Shown here in pieces: positions 8,386 through 16,962 of a stretch of 64,000 nucleotides of DNA. Every line of letters starts with the position of its first letter. Positions within the stretch are counted from its first letter, which is position 1. The DNA is taken from assembly GCF_000807855.2 (NCBI RefSeq), contig NZ_JRYR02000001.1, forward strand, positions 1,152,565-1,216,564. The letters are read 5' to 3'. Both the position numbers and the translations under genes were made by a program. The DNA is from Flammeovirga pacifica (GTDB lineage: Bacteria; Bacteroidota; Bacteroidia; Cytophagales; Flammeovirgaceae). The notes under the pieces were generated by a model that had not been told where the DNA came from, did not search any database, and saw only the letters and a list, made by a program, of their open reading frames with translations.

Positions 8386-9723
8386 ATGGCTTCATTTTTC
8401 CAACAAGTTCGAAATTGGTTACAAAAAGATGGGGTTGTCAGTATCATTAAAAACATGAACTGGCTCGCATTCGATAAGATATCTCGCATCCTTGTTGGAC
8501 TGTTTATTAATGCTTGGGTAAGAAGATACCTGGGAGTAGAAACTGTAGGCCTATGGGACTACGTAATTGCTTTAGGAATGATGTTTTACAATCTTTCTAC
8601 TTTTGGTATGGAAAGAATTGTTATAAGAGATTTAGTTTCAAAGAAATTTGATCAAACTGCTATTTTAGGTACTACTTTCTTTTTTAGAGCATTTTCATCT
8701 ATTATTTCCGCTGCAGCTGTTTTTGTTTACGTTTCCTATTTTTCTGACAAATCCTCAGGGTTACTAATAACTCTAGGGGCAATAGTTGCTTCCGGCATTC
8801 TATTTCAAACATCTGATATAGTTCAATATTATTATCAATCTATTTTAAAATCGAAGAGAGCTGTTATAGCTAAAAACATTTCTTTCTTAAGTTTATCATT
8901 GATAAAGATCTTATTAATTGTCAATAACCAAAGTGTAGAAATGTTCGCATTAGTTAATACTATTGATTTAATGATTGGTTGTTTACTTATGTTCTTCTTC
9001 TATTTCAGAGACACCCACCTTCTTAGTAAATGGTATTTAAACAAAAAATATTTAAAACAATTAATTAAAGATTCTTGGCCCTTAGCAGTTTCATCACTAG
9101 CCTTTGTTCTATACAGTAAGATAGATCAACTTATGTTAGGCGAAATGAAAGAAACAACATATGATATAGGTATTTATGCTACTGCAAGTAAACTTTATGA
9201 TATCCCAATTTCAGTAATAGGTGTTATAATAGCATCAGTCTACCCACCTTTCATACAGCTATTTAATCGTCAAGATAAAAGTATGTTTTTTGATAGGTAT
9301 AAAAAAACAACTGCAGGACTAACATTATTAGGCTATTTAGGCTTTTTATTTAATCTATTTTTTGGAGAATATATAATCTTGTTTCTTTTTGGAGAAGACT
9401 TTCTTCCTGCACATAAGATTTTTTCAATACAATGCTTAAGTGCAATACTAATGTTCAATGCAGCTTTAAGATCTAATTATTTATCATTGACAGACCAACA
9501 GAAAGTAATTATGTATAGTACTATTTTTGGAGCAACTGCTAACATAGTTTTAAATCTATACTTGATACCTGATTATGGTGCGGTAGGTGCTGCTTATGCC
9601 ACACTTATCACACAACTCATTTCATTATATGTTGTATCTATCTTTTTTAAAGAGGCTCGATCAATCACCTATATTCAATTAAGAAATCTCTTTTTATTAG
9701 ATCTTAGGAGATTCTTAAAATAA
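8386..9723 (+). CDS. Wzx-like oligosaccharide flippase
   Basis: This is a 445-residue inner-membrane protein with about 12 predicted spans and short loops, of the polysaccharide_synt/MOP exporter type. The amphipathic N-terminus is followed by LAFDKISRILVGLFINAWVR. The central segment SLAFVLYSKIDQLMLGE and the C-terminal NIVLNLYLIPDYGAVGAAYA are typical of Wzx/RfbX flippases. It is the last gene of the NeuB/NeuA operon. It is expected to flip the lipid-linked, nonulosonate-containing oligosaccharide across the membrane. No Wzy-type polymerase is visible nearby, so the product may be a short oligosaccharide or be completed from another locus. It is convergent with gldG, with 2 bp between them and no hairpin in the gap. 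Confidence 0.88.
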   Translation: MASFFQQVRNWLQKDGVVSIIKNMNWLAFDKISRILVGLFINAWVRRYLGVETVGLWDYVIALGMMFYNLSTFGMERIVIRDLVSKKFDQTAILGTTFFFRAFSSIISAAAVFVYVSYFSDKSSGLLITLGAIVASGILFQTSDIVQYYYQSILKSKRAVIAKNISFLSLSLIKILLIVNNQSVEMFALVNTIDLMIGCLLMFFFYFRDTHLLSKWYLNKKYLKQLIKDSWPLAVSSLAFVLYSKIDQLMLGEMKETTYDIGIYATASKLYDIPISVIGVIIASVYPPFIQLFNRQDKSMFFDRYKKTTAGLTLLGYLGFLFNLFFGEYIILFLFGEDFLPAHKIFSIQCLSAILMFNAALRSNYLSLTDQQKVIMYSTIFGATANIVLNLYLIPDYGAVGAAYATLITQLISLYVVSIFFKEARSITYIQLRNLFLLDLRRFLK

Positions 9724-9725
9724 CC

Positions 9726-11393
9726 CTACCTTTCAAATCTCTTTTTCCTTAAATAGACAAACAGAACACCTAGGATAGCTGTAATCAAAACAGGTATTCC
9801 AACATTTAACCATTGCCAAAAAGCTTTTTCTTCTCTAATCTTAAAAGAATCTAGTGGTCGAAGAGTTACTTTTTTATTCCTTGCCATTATTAACCCATCC
9901 TGATCAGTCAAATATTCTAAAGCATTCATTACAAATTCTAAGTTCGATAATGATTGTCCTCTGTGTCTATCAAACTCTATTGACTCTACCCCACCAGTGA
10001 TTGGATTAAATTCATTCTTCACTATATCACCATCTCCGATAACAATCACTTTTGTGGGTTTAGTAGATTGCTTCAATAAAGATTTCAATTCAATTCCTTT
10101 AGGTGGAAAACGATTGGCATATAATGATTTGAAGGTTCCTTCTAAAAGATAAGCCACAGGTAAATTTGGCTTATTAAAAAGTTCTTTCTGATTTACTTCT
10201 TTTATCTCATCCAAAGAGATGAGACTTGGCATTGGTCTAATTCTTGAATAACTTGATGTATAAAGTAAAGGCGTTTTCTTAATCCCCACAGATTTAACGG
10301 TATCTAATGTTGATATGAATTTACCATACACCACATCCATATTTCTTACGATGGGATGCTCAGAAAAAGTATTCATGTAAACATAATAAGGCCAAGGTAA
10401 TTTTTTAATATTGGCTTTATCACCAAAATTACCCGCAACTACTTCGATTAAACCTGCTTGTTGATCTTGAATCAAATCAACATTTGTTCTTACTCCTAAT
10501 CTAAAAATAAGATCTTCTATCCCTAAATCATATCCAAAAGCATAAGTACCTCCTAAAGGAATAGAATCCTTATTCATTTGTACTTTATCTAACAAAAACA
10601 TGGCATTGCCCCCTTGTATTAGATACTGATCTAAGTAATATTTATCTCTATTTCTAAATGTATTTTTAGGCTGGGCAATAATAGCAGCATCATAATTATT
10701 TAATTGTGATAGATCTGTTAGCCAATTTAATTGATATTTATCTGAAATTGCTTTACTGAGCTCTTGTAATTCATTTGGATTTAACTCTGAGTGCCCCTGA
10801 ACAATGGCTACTCTTTTATTGTTTTGATTTGACAATCCTTTAATTGCAGATGCCAATTCAAATTCAACGCCTTCTATAGATTGATTGATTTGTTCTTGTG
10901 CTGAACGAGCCTTGTTTCCTTTCAGTAATAAAACTCCTTTTTGTTTATTCTTATAAGTAATTAATGCTCCCGGATAAATAAGACGTTGTGTTTGTTCTCC
11001 ATTTGCACCAACATCATATAAAGTAGTTTGAGGAATACCTTTTTCAATTAAAGACTTCTGGAATTGTTGTTTTTGTCTAGGGTCAGAAAAATCATTGGGA
11101 TCAATAAATCTAAATTCCAATTGACCATTTGATTGTACTTTAAACTCTTCTAGGTTTTCTAATATTGCAGTTTTCAGATGCTCAAATTCAGCATTTAAAG
11201 GTCCATCCAAATAAACGTCTATGTTCACTCTTCCGTCTAAATCATTTAGTAACCTTTTTGTAGCAGGATTAATACTAAACCTCTTCTCTTCTGTTAAATC
11301 CCATCGAAAGAAAAGTTTATCAGAATGAATATTAAATAAAATCAATAATAAAGCTATTGATGAAAAAGTTAAAAGGTCTTCCCACTTACGCAT
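9726..11393 (-). CDS. gldG: Gliding-motility ABC transporter-associated protein GldG
   Basis: This 555-residue protein has one N-terminal membrane segment (about 7-24) and one C-terminal span (about 527-546) followed by KKRFER. Between them is a large periplasmic ABC_transp_aux-type domain. The family opening is clear: FRWDLTEEKRFSINPAT, then VNIDVYLDGPLNAEF and FRFIDPNDF. GldG works with the permease GldF and the ATPase GldA. Loss of these components abolishes gliding in Flavobacterium johnsoniae. gldF is usually directly upstream or fused, but the 314 bp upstream are intergenic and lead to the divergent cca gene. A well-spaced promoter is visible at 11426-11456. Length and ends look complete. 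Confidence 0.92.
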   Translation of the reverse strand: MRKWEDLLTFSSIALLLILFNIHSDKLFFRWDLTEEKRFSINPATKRLLNDLDGRVNIDVYLDGPLNAEFEHLKTAILENLEEFKVQSNGQLEFRFIDPNDFSDPRQKQQFQKSLIEKGIPQTTLYDVGANGEQTQRLIYPGALITYKNKQKGVLLLKGNKARSAQEQINQSIEGVEFELASAIKGLSNQNNKRVAIVQGHSELNPNELQELSKAISDKYQLNWLTDLSQLNNYDAAIIAQPKNTFRNRDKYYLDQYLIQGGNAMFLLDKVQMNKDSIPLGGTYAFGYDLGIEDLIFRLGVRTNVDLIQDQQAGLIEVVAGNFGDKANIKKLPWPYYVYMNTFSEHPIVRNMDVVYGKFISTLDTVKSVGIKKTPLLYTSSYSRIRPMPSLISLDEIKEVNQKELFNKPNLPVAYLLEGTFKSLYANRFPPKGIELKSLLKQSTKPTKVIVIGDGDIVKNEFNPITGGVESIEFDRHRGQSLSNLEFVMNALEYLTDQDGLIMARNKKVTLRPLDSFKIREEKAFWQWLNVGIPVLITAILGVLFVYLRKKRFER

Positions 11394-11425
11394 AGAACAA
11401 CTCTCAGATAATTAAAAAATTTAGC

Positions 11426-11456
11426 TACAAAAATGAGTTATTATCTAATGAAATCA
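11426..11456 (-). promoter_or_regulatory. gldG promoter
   Basis: Read on the minus strand, TTTG (11456-11453), a 19-bp spacer and CATTTTTG (11433-11426) match the Bacteroidota -33/-7 promoter pattern. There is one mismatch in the -7 element. The predicted start of transcription is about 25 bp ahead of the gldG ATG. Confidence 0.6.
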
Positions 11457-11666
11457 AATTACAAGGGGTTCGATCAATTGATTGTTGCCTATTTTTTCAT
11501 TTTTTTAATGGAAAAGTCGTTTAACAAGATCATATCTACTGATAAAAACAGGAGGCTACACTCGAAAAGTAAGATGATAAAGACGTAGTAGGCTCAACAT
11601 CACATAAAAATATCCACCTTTATTAATAATTAAGCGACATTCACATCATAAAATTATTTTTTAATG

Positions 11667-11674
11667 TACTTTTG
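11667..11674 (+). promoter_or_regulatory. -7 element TACTTTTG of cca-hemE
   Basis: An exact TAnnTTTG match lies about 34 bp before the GTG start of cca. I see no convincing -33 element at the usual distance. Confidence 0.5.
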
Positions 11675-11707
11675 CATATTCAATAGGAATATAGATCATT
11701 TTAAATA

Positions 11708-13135
11708 GTGAATTTTAAAGATACATTAGATCAAAACTCAATTTTTGGTATTGTTGCGAAGAGTGCAAAGCAAGTTGGTTTTGATACTTATTTAGTTGGT
11801 GGTTTTGTAAGAGATCTCTTATTAGAACGCCCCTCTAAAGATATAGATATTGTTTGTGTAGGAAGCGGAATAGTATTAGCTGAAGAAGTGGCCAAACAAG
11901 GAGGTAATTTACCTTGTAACACTTTTAAAAGTTTTGGTACTGCTATGGTGAAATTCCATGAATACGAAGTAGAATTCGTTGGCGCTAGAAGAGAATCTTA
12001 CCGTAGAGAATCAAGAAAACCAATTGTAGAAGATGGTACTTTAGAAGATGATCAGAACCGTAGAGATTTCACAATAAATGCGCTTGCTATTTCTCTTAAT
12101 GAGGATAACTACGGCGATTTAGTGGATCCTTTTGGAGGAGTTGAAGATCTAAATAAAAAGAACATAATCACTCCACTTGAACCAAATATAACTTTCTCTG
12201 ATGATCCTCTAAGAATGATGAGAGCGATCCGTTTTGCTTCTCAATTAACATTTGATATCGATCCTGATACTTTTGAGGCTATCTCTGAGAATAAAGAGAG
12301 AATTTCTATAGTTTCTAAAGAAAGAATTACTGATGAGTTAAACAAAATCATTCTTTCTCCTCTTCCCTCTTATGGTTTTAAACTACTTTTCACCTCTGGT
12401 TTATTAGAAATAATTTTCCCAGAGATGTATAATTTACATGGTGTAGAACGTCGTGATGGAAAAGGGCATAAAGACAACTTTTACCATACATTAAAAGTAT
12501 TGGATAATGTCTCAGAGAAGTCAACGGATTTATGGCTGAGATGGGCTGCCATTTTACATGATATTGCAAAACCCCCTACCAAAAGATTTAACAATCGTGT
12601 AGGTTGGACTTTCCATGGTCATGAAGACAAAGGTGCTAGAATGACTCCTGGTATTTTTAAGAGATTAAAACTACCACTAAACGATAAGATGAAATTTGTC
12701 CAAAAATTAGTCAAACTTCACCTAAGACCTATCGCTTTAGTTAAAAAAGAAGTTACTGATTCTGCTGTTAGGCGACTTTTATTTGAAGCAGGCGACGATA
12801 TTGATGCATTAATGATGCTGTGTCGTGCTGACATTACATCAAAAGATGGAAATAAAGTTAAAAAATACCTTTCCAATTTCGATTATGTCGAAACAAGGTT
12901 AGAAGCAGTAGAAGAAAGTGATAAAGTACGTAACTTTCAACCTGTAATTACAGGAGAATTAATCATGAAAACTTTTGGTATTAAACCATCTAGAGAAGTT
13001 GGACAGATTAAAGATCATGTTAGAGAAGCTATTTTAGATGGCAAAATCAAAAATATTTTAGAAGAAGCTCATCCCTTCATGATTAATATTGGAATTGAAT
13101 TAGGGCTTACACCTGTTAAAACTGAAAACGAATAA
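11708..13135 (+). CDS. cca: CCA-adding tRNA nucleotidyltransferase with HD domain
   Basis: This 475-residue enzyme adds or repairs the 3'-CCA end of tRNAs. The class II nucleotidyltransferase core shows GGFVRD (31-36), the metal-binding DID (45-47) and [10 protein letters not shown]. The RNA-binding head domain follows with [15 protein letters not shown]. An HD phosphohydrolase-type domain is present with HTLKVLDNV and [10 protein letters not shown], as usual for Bacteroidota CCA enzymes of this length. The reading frame opens with GTG; no ATG precedes the conserved core, so GTG is the likely start. hemE follows after 16 bp on the same strand, probably in the same transcript. Confidence 0.93.
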   Translation: MNFKDTLDQNSIFGIVAKSAKQVGFDTYLVGGFVRDLLLERPSKDIDIVCVGSGIVLAEEVAKQGGNLPCNTFKSFGTAMVKFHEYEVEFVGARRESYRRESRKPIVEDGTLEDDQNRRDFTINALAISLNEDNYGDLVDPFGGVEDLNKKNIITPLEPNITFSDDPLRMMRAIRFASQLTFDIDPDTFEAISENKERISIVSKERITDELNKIILSPLPSYGFKLLFTSGLLEIIFPEMYNLHGVERRDGKGHKDNFYHTLKVLDNVSEKSTDLWLRWAAILHDIAKPPTKRFNNRVGWTFHGHEDKGARMTPGIFKRLKLPLNDKMKFVQKLVKLHLRPIALVKKEVTDSAVRRLLFEAGDDIDALMMLCRADITSKDGNKVKKYLSNFDYVETRLEAVEESDKVRNFQPVITGELIMKTFGIKPSREVGQIKDHVREAILDGKIKNILEEAHPFMINIGIELGLTPVKTENE

Positions 13136-13151
13136 ACGAAGTCATAGATTT

Positions 13152-14177
13152 ATGAATGATTTAATACTAAGAACTGCAAGAGGAGAAAAAACAGAAAGAA
13201 CACCCGTTTGGTTAATGCGTCAAGCAGGTAGAATTTTACCAGAATACAGAGCTGTAAGAGCAAGTGTTTCTGGATTTGTAGAATTATGTCAAACACCAGA
13301 ATTAGCATGCGAGGTTACTATTCAGCCCGTTGATTTATTAGGTGTGGATGCTGCGATTATTTTCTCAGACATCTTAGTTATTCCTGAAGCTATGGGCCTA
13401 CCCTACGAAATGGTAGAAAAACGAGGTCCTTTCTTCCCAAATACTATTCAAACAGAAAAAGATTTAGGTAAGATTCGTGTAGCTGATGTTCAATCAGATC
13501 TTGGTTACGTATTAGATGCTATCAAGCTAACAAAAAAGGAATTAAATGGTAGAGTACCATTAATAGGTTTTGCCGGTGCTCCTTTCACCATTTTTTGTTA
13601 TATGATAGAAGGTCAAGGTTCAAAAACATTTTCTAACGCAAAGAAAATGTTTTATACAGAACCAGAGTTCTCTCATAAATTATTGCAAATGATTACTGAT
13701 TCGACAATTGCTTATTTAAAAGCTCAAATCGAAGCAGGTGCTGATATGATTCAAATTTTCGATTCTTGGGCTGGTATTCTTTCTCCTGAGCAATACGAAA
13801 TATTTGCTATGCCTTACATCAATCAAATTTGTGACGCAATAGATGAAGTTCCTAAAACTGTATTTGCTAAAGGTGCTTACTTTGCTAGAGAGGCTATCGG
13901 TAAAGCAAATTGTAATACTATTGGATTAGACTGGAATATGAACGTAGCTGAATCTAGAAAATTAGCCAACGGTAAAGTTCTTCAAGGTAATCTTGACCCA
14001 TGTGCTTTATATGGTTCTGATAAAGATATTGAAAAGGCAACAATTAAAATGCTAGATCAATTTGGACCTGATCATCATATTGCCAACTTAGGACATGGTG
14101 TTTATCCTGACATTAACCCTGAGAAAGTAAAAGTATTCATCAATACAGTAAAAGAATATTCTGAAAAAATGAGATAA
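13152..14177 (+). CDS. hemE: Uroporphyrinogen decarboxylase
   Basis: This 341-residue cytoplasmic enzyme converts uroporphyrinogen III to coproporphyrinogen III in haem synthesis. The conserved substrate-binding segment [16 protein letters not shown] is at 18-33. Family blocks [30 protein letters not shown] and IQIFDSWAG follow, and [11 protein letters not shown] is near the end. The length is standard and no key motif is missing. It is the second gene of a probable cca-hemE operon and is closed by a strong terminator at 14205-14234. No other haem gene is nearby. Confidence 0.96.
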   Translation: MNDLILRTARGEKTERTPVWLMRQAGRILPEYRAVRASVSGFVELCQTPELACEVTIQPVDLLGVDAAIIFSDILVIPEAMGLPYEMVEKRGPFFPNTIQTEKDLGKIRVADVQSDLGYVLDAIKLTKKELNGRVPLIGFAGAPFTIFCYMIEGQGSKTFSNAKKMFYTEPEFSHKLLQMITDSTIAYLKAQIEAGADMIQIFDSWAGILSPEQYEIFAMPYINQICDAIDEVPKTVFAKGAYFAREAIGKANCNTIGLDWNMNVAESRKLANGKVLQGNLDPCALYGSDKDIEKATIKMLDQFGPDHHIANLGHGVYPDINPEKVKVFINTVKEYSEKMR

Positions 14178-14204
14178 TAATCTCTTTTTCTAGTACCATA
14201 AATT

Positions 14205-14234
14205 AAAGGTCTTGTTTAAACAAGACCTTTTTTT
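14205..14234 (+). terminator. Terminator of cca-hemE
   Basis: A perfect 26-bp palindrome (14205-14230; arms of 13 bp, in practice a short AT loop) runs into seven T. It lies 27 bp after the hemE stop. Confidence 0.85.
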
Positions 14235-14362
14235 GTTTAAATTTAAAACACTAAAAATCAACCCAATTAACATTTAAACAAACTTTTGTTGAAATAATAA
14301 CCAATATAAATATTAAATTCTACTATATTTAACATAAATATAATACAGTAAAACCAAATATT

Positions 14363-15388
14363 ATGAAGTGGCTTTCCAAAGGATTAAAAGATAAAGTCAT
14401 CAAGATCAACAAACAACATAATGAGGTAACTTACCTCCCATACAACAAAACAAGATCATTGAACAATCCTGAAGAAAAAGTACAATTAGCTACTTATCTA
14501 AAAGTGATATATGAGCTTAAATACCCTGCAAGCCATGTAAGGGTTTGCGTTCCTGTTAAAATGGGATCATCCACTAAAGAAGCTGATATTATTGCCTACA
14601 ATGATGACAAAGGACTCGAACCAAATATTATTATAGAATGTAAAAAGAAAGGAATTAGTAGTAGAGTTTTTAAAGAAGCTATTCATCAAGGCTTTTCTTA
14701 TGCTGCTGCACTTTTAGGTAAGTTTGTCTGGACAACTGATGGAGAGCACAATAGCTATCATGAAGTTATTCCTGATCGAATAGGAGAAAGAACAAAAAAT
14801 GAATTACCTATTTTACCTGAATTTAAATCAGAAAAATCATTTTTTTTCAATTGTAGAAAATGGTTTTTCAGAAATACAAAATCTTTCTTTCAAGTAATTG
14901 GTAGATCTATCAAACAACCTTTATTTATCCATTCTTTCATTCATGTCTTCTTTTTCTTCTTAGTCTTTTTAGGATGTTCAAAGCTTCTTTTTATCAATAT
15001 TCATGATATACTAAATATACCTTTAGTACAACAATCATGGTATTCTTTAAAAATGGATTTTTCGTGGTTTTACATGCTTCTGTCTTTTATTTCATTATTG
15101 ATAGTTATATCATTAAGTAATATAGTGAGCTTCATCCCCTCTTTAGGAAAGTCAAGATTATCCTTTAAACAAAAAGTATTCATTAGTTTTTTTATGTGTA
15201 TCCCAATTTGGATCACTGTTAAACTTTATACCAAGTCTTGGTGGAATTGGGAACATTTCACCAAATTAATTGATAATAAATCATGGATGTTTATCCAACC
15301 CCACTTACTTATCTTACCAATACAGTTTTTAATCATTGCTAGTATTTTATCATTACCGAAGAATGGTAAGAGAAAAAAGAAAAAATGA
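14363..15388 (+). CDS. HsdR-N-like nuclease-fold domain fused to a four-span membrane region
   Basis: This 341-residue protein has an unusual build. Residues 30-150 resemble the type I restriction HsdR N-terminal domain (HSDR_N_2). YELKYPASHVRV is followed by ADIIAYN (Asp75) and IIIECKKK (Glu92, Lys94), the spacing of a PD-(D/E)XK catalytic core. From about 187 the chain becomes strongly hydrophobic, with about four spans (roughly 190-213, 234-258, 272-290, 308-332) and a basic KKRKKKK-like end. No helicase or methylase is present, so this is not a type I restriction enzyme. It stands alone between terminators. A membrane-tethered nuclease or an inactive DNA-binding fold are both possible. 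I know no named family with this architecture. Confidence 0.7.
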   Translation: MKWLSKGLKDKVIKINKQHNEVTYLPYNKTRSLNNPEEKVQLATYLKVIYELKYPASHVRVCVPVKMGSSTKEADIIAYNDDKGLEPNIIIECKKKGISSRVFKEAIHQGFSYAAALLGKFVWTTDGEHNSYHEVIPDRIGERTKNELPILPEFKSEKSFFFNCRKWFFRNTKSFFQVIGRSIKQPLFIHSFIHVFFFFLVFLGCSKLLFINIHDILNIPLVQQSWYSLKMDFSWFYMLLSFISLLIVISLSNIVSFIPSLGKSRLSFKQKVFISFFMCIPIWITVKLYTKSWWNWEHFTKLIDNKSWMFIQPHLLILPIQFLIIASILSLPKNGKRKKKK

Positions 15389-15459
15389 TTTCTTAGTATG
15401 CGTAAATCTGTAATATTTTTTATAACTTAATTATATATTACACCTAAACGCATATTCCC

Positions 15460-16647
15460 ATGTGGAAAAAGACCCTTATTATTTTATTCTTTCCAATTCT
15501 AACCTATGCTCAAAATATTAATTTTGAGATGACAGACTTAGAAAAAGCGCAACAAAAAGCCAAAAATCAAAACAAAGATATTTTTATTGATTTATATACA
15601 AATTGGTGTATAAACTGTGAGTGGATGCAAGAAGAAGTGTTTAAGACGAAAAAAATTGCTTCTTATTACAATGAAAACTATATCAACCTATCAATTGATG
15701 CAGAATCAAAACTAGGTAAGCAATTTGTAGAAAAATATAAATTAAGTATCTACCCTACTTATTTGTATTTAAATAGTTCAGGTGAAGCTTTACACTTAGT
15801 CACTGGCTTAAAAACAAAGGAAGAATTTATTGAAGGTTCAAAAGAAGCTAAAGACCCATCTCAACAGCTTTTTTCTCTCCAAAAAAATATAAAACAAAAC
15901 GCACATTCAGATATTAATGTACTCTCTAATTACATTTATGCTACTTATAAAGCGGCTTATGAAGATAAAAGTGTATTAGATGAATTTCTTTTAAAACTTA
16001 ATGATGAGTTATTAAAAGAAAAATATATTTGGAGAGCATTAAAAGAAGCTTCTATGCACTCAGGTCTTCATTCTGAATGCTTAAATTATTTAGTAAAACA
16101 TTCTTCTATCATTGAAGAAAACCATGGTATAAAAGAAATCATCCAAACTATAAATGCTGCAACTTCTCGTTCTATGCAACCTTATGTCTCAAAAAAAGAC
16201 ATCAAAGGCTGGGAAGAATTGATGGATTATCTAAAAAAATCTATGGGTAAACAAGGTGAAACACTCATGCTTGCTTATAATCCCACTTTTTATATTCAAA
16301 TACAAAACTTTGATAAGGCTTATTCTTTAATGAAAGAAGGCGTTGCTAAACTACATAATAGAACACCTGATGTAAAAGCATATCTATATAGAAATTGGGC
16401 TTGGGATGTTTATCACTATTATAATGAGGAAACGAAACTTTCTAATGCATTAGAGTGGATCGATAATTCATTAGACATCCATTACAATTCAATTAATTTA
16501 GAAACAAAATCAGGTATTCTACTAAAATTAAAAAAATTCGAACAGGCTAAACTTACAGCATTAGAAGCTATCGAGTTAGCTAAAAAAGAAAAAGTTCATC
16601 CTACTTTAGCTTATAATGTTTTAGAAAAAATAAATGCAATGAAATAA
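15460..16647 (+). CDS. Secreted thioredoxin-fold protein with helical C-terminal half
   Basis: This 395-residue protein starts with a signal peptide (about 1-17, ending TYAQ). A thioredoxin-like domain follows (about 22-130) with the redox motif WCINC (Cys50 and Cys53) and the cis-proline region SIYPTYLYL. Residues 130-395 are alpha-helical and TPR-like, ending in KKFEQAKLTALEAIELAKKE. The domain resembles thioredoxin_7/DUF255-type proteins of Bacteroidota that act on disulfides in the periplasm. An exact substrate is not evident. It begins 71 bp after the nuclease-membrane gene on the same strand and may be co-transcribed. A terminator at 16729-16763 closes it. Confidence 0.8.
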   Translation: MWKKTLIILFFPILTYAQNINFEMTDLEKAQQKAKNQNKDIFIDLYTNWCINCEWMQEEVFKTKKIASYYNENYINLSIDAESKLGKQFVEKYKLSIYPTYLYLNSSGEALHLVTGLKTKEEFIEGSKEAKDPSQQLFSLQKNIKQNAHSDINVLSNYIYATYKAAYEDKSVLDEFLLKLNDELLKEKYIWRALKEASMHSGLHSECLNYLVKHSSIIEENHGIKEIIQTINAATSRSMQPYVSKKDIKGWEELMDYLKKSMGKQGETLMLAYNPTFYIQIQNFDKAYSLMKEGVAKLHNRTPDVKAYLYRNWAWDVYHYYNEETKLSNALEWIDNSLDIHYNSINLETKSGILLKLKKFEQAKLTALEAIELAKKEKVHPTLAYNVLEKINAMK

Positions 16648-16962
16648 AATATTTCATAACTATGTCAATGAAAATGTGATAGCATAAAGTCCAAATTTTG
16701 TCATCACTTTTTAATGACACATTCTTACAAAACCTCAATATTTATATCAATATTGAGGTTTTTCACTTTACAAGTGCTTAAATTAGCAACTTGAAAACTG
16801 TTTTAATTATTTTATAATTTATAGTACTAAATTCAGTTTTAATCTAGGCCCATTTCTTTACAAACACTTCTTTATACGTTAATTTTACAATAAATAAATC
16901 GTGAATCAATCTTCACATATCGTTTATACTTTTTTGACTTATATCTGTAATTAGCAATAATA
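16648..16962. other. Intergenic region before the agarase gene
   Basis: These 315 bp contain the terminator at 16729-16763. Near the right edge is a weak -7-like TATATCTG (16940-16947), one base off TAnnTTTG, with a TTTTTTG run just upstream. No open reading frame or other structure is seen. Confidence 0.5.
16729..16763 (+). terminator. Terminator after the thioredoxin-like gene
   Basis: A 12-bp perfect stem (16731-16742 with 16749-16760) has a 6-nt loop, flanked by A on the left and T on the right. It lies about 80 bp past the stop codon. Confidence 0.7.

Larger units (their letters stand above)
11394..11707. other. Intergenic region between divergent gldG and cca
   Basis: These 314 bp hold the divergent promoters described separately, for gldG near the left edge and for cca near the right edge. 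Between them (about 11460-11640) I see no open reading frame, repeat or hairpin that I can interpret. Confidence 0.6.

Noticed and set aside
14363-15388. Remnant of a type I restriction-modification system
   Set aside because: Only the N-terminal nuclease-like domain is present, fused in frame to membrane spans. There are no HsdM/HsdS genes or remnants nearby and the frame is intact.
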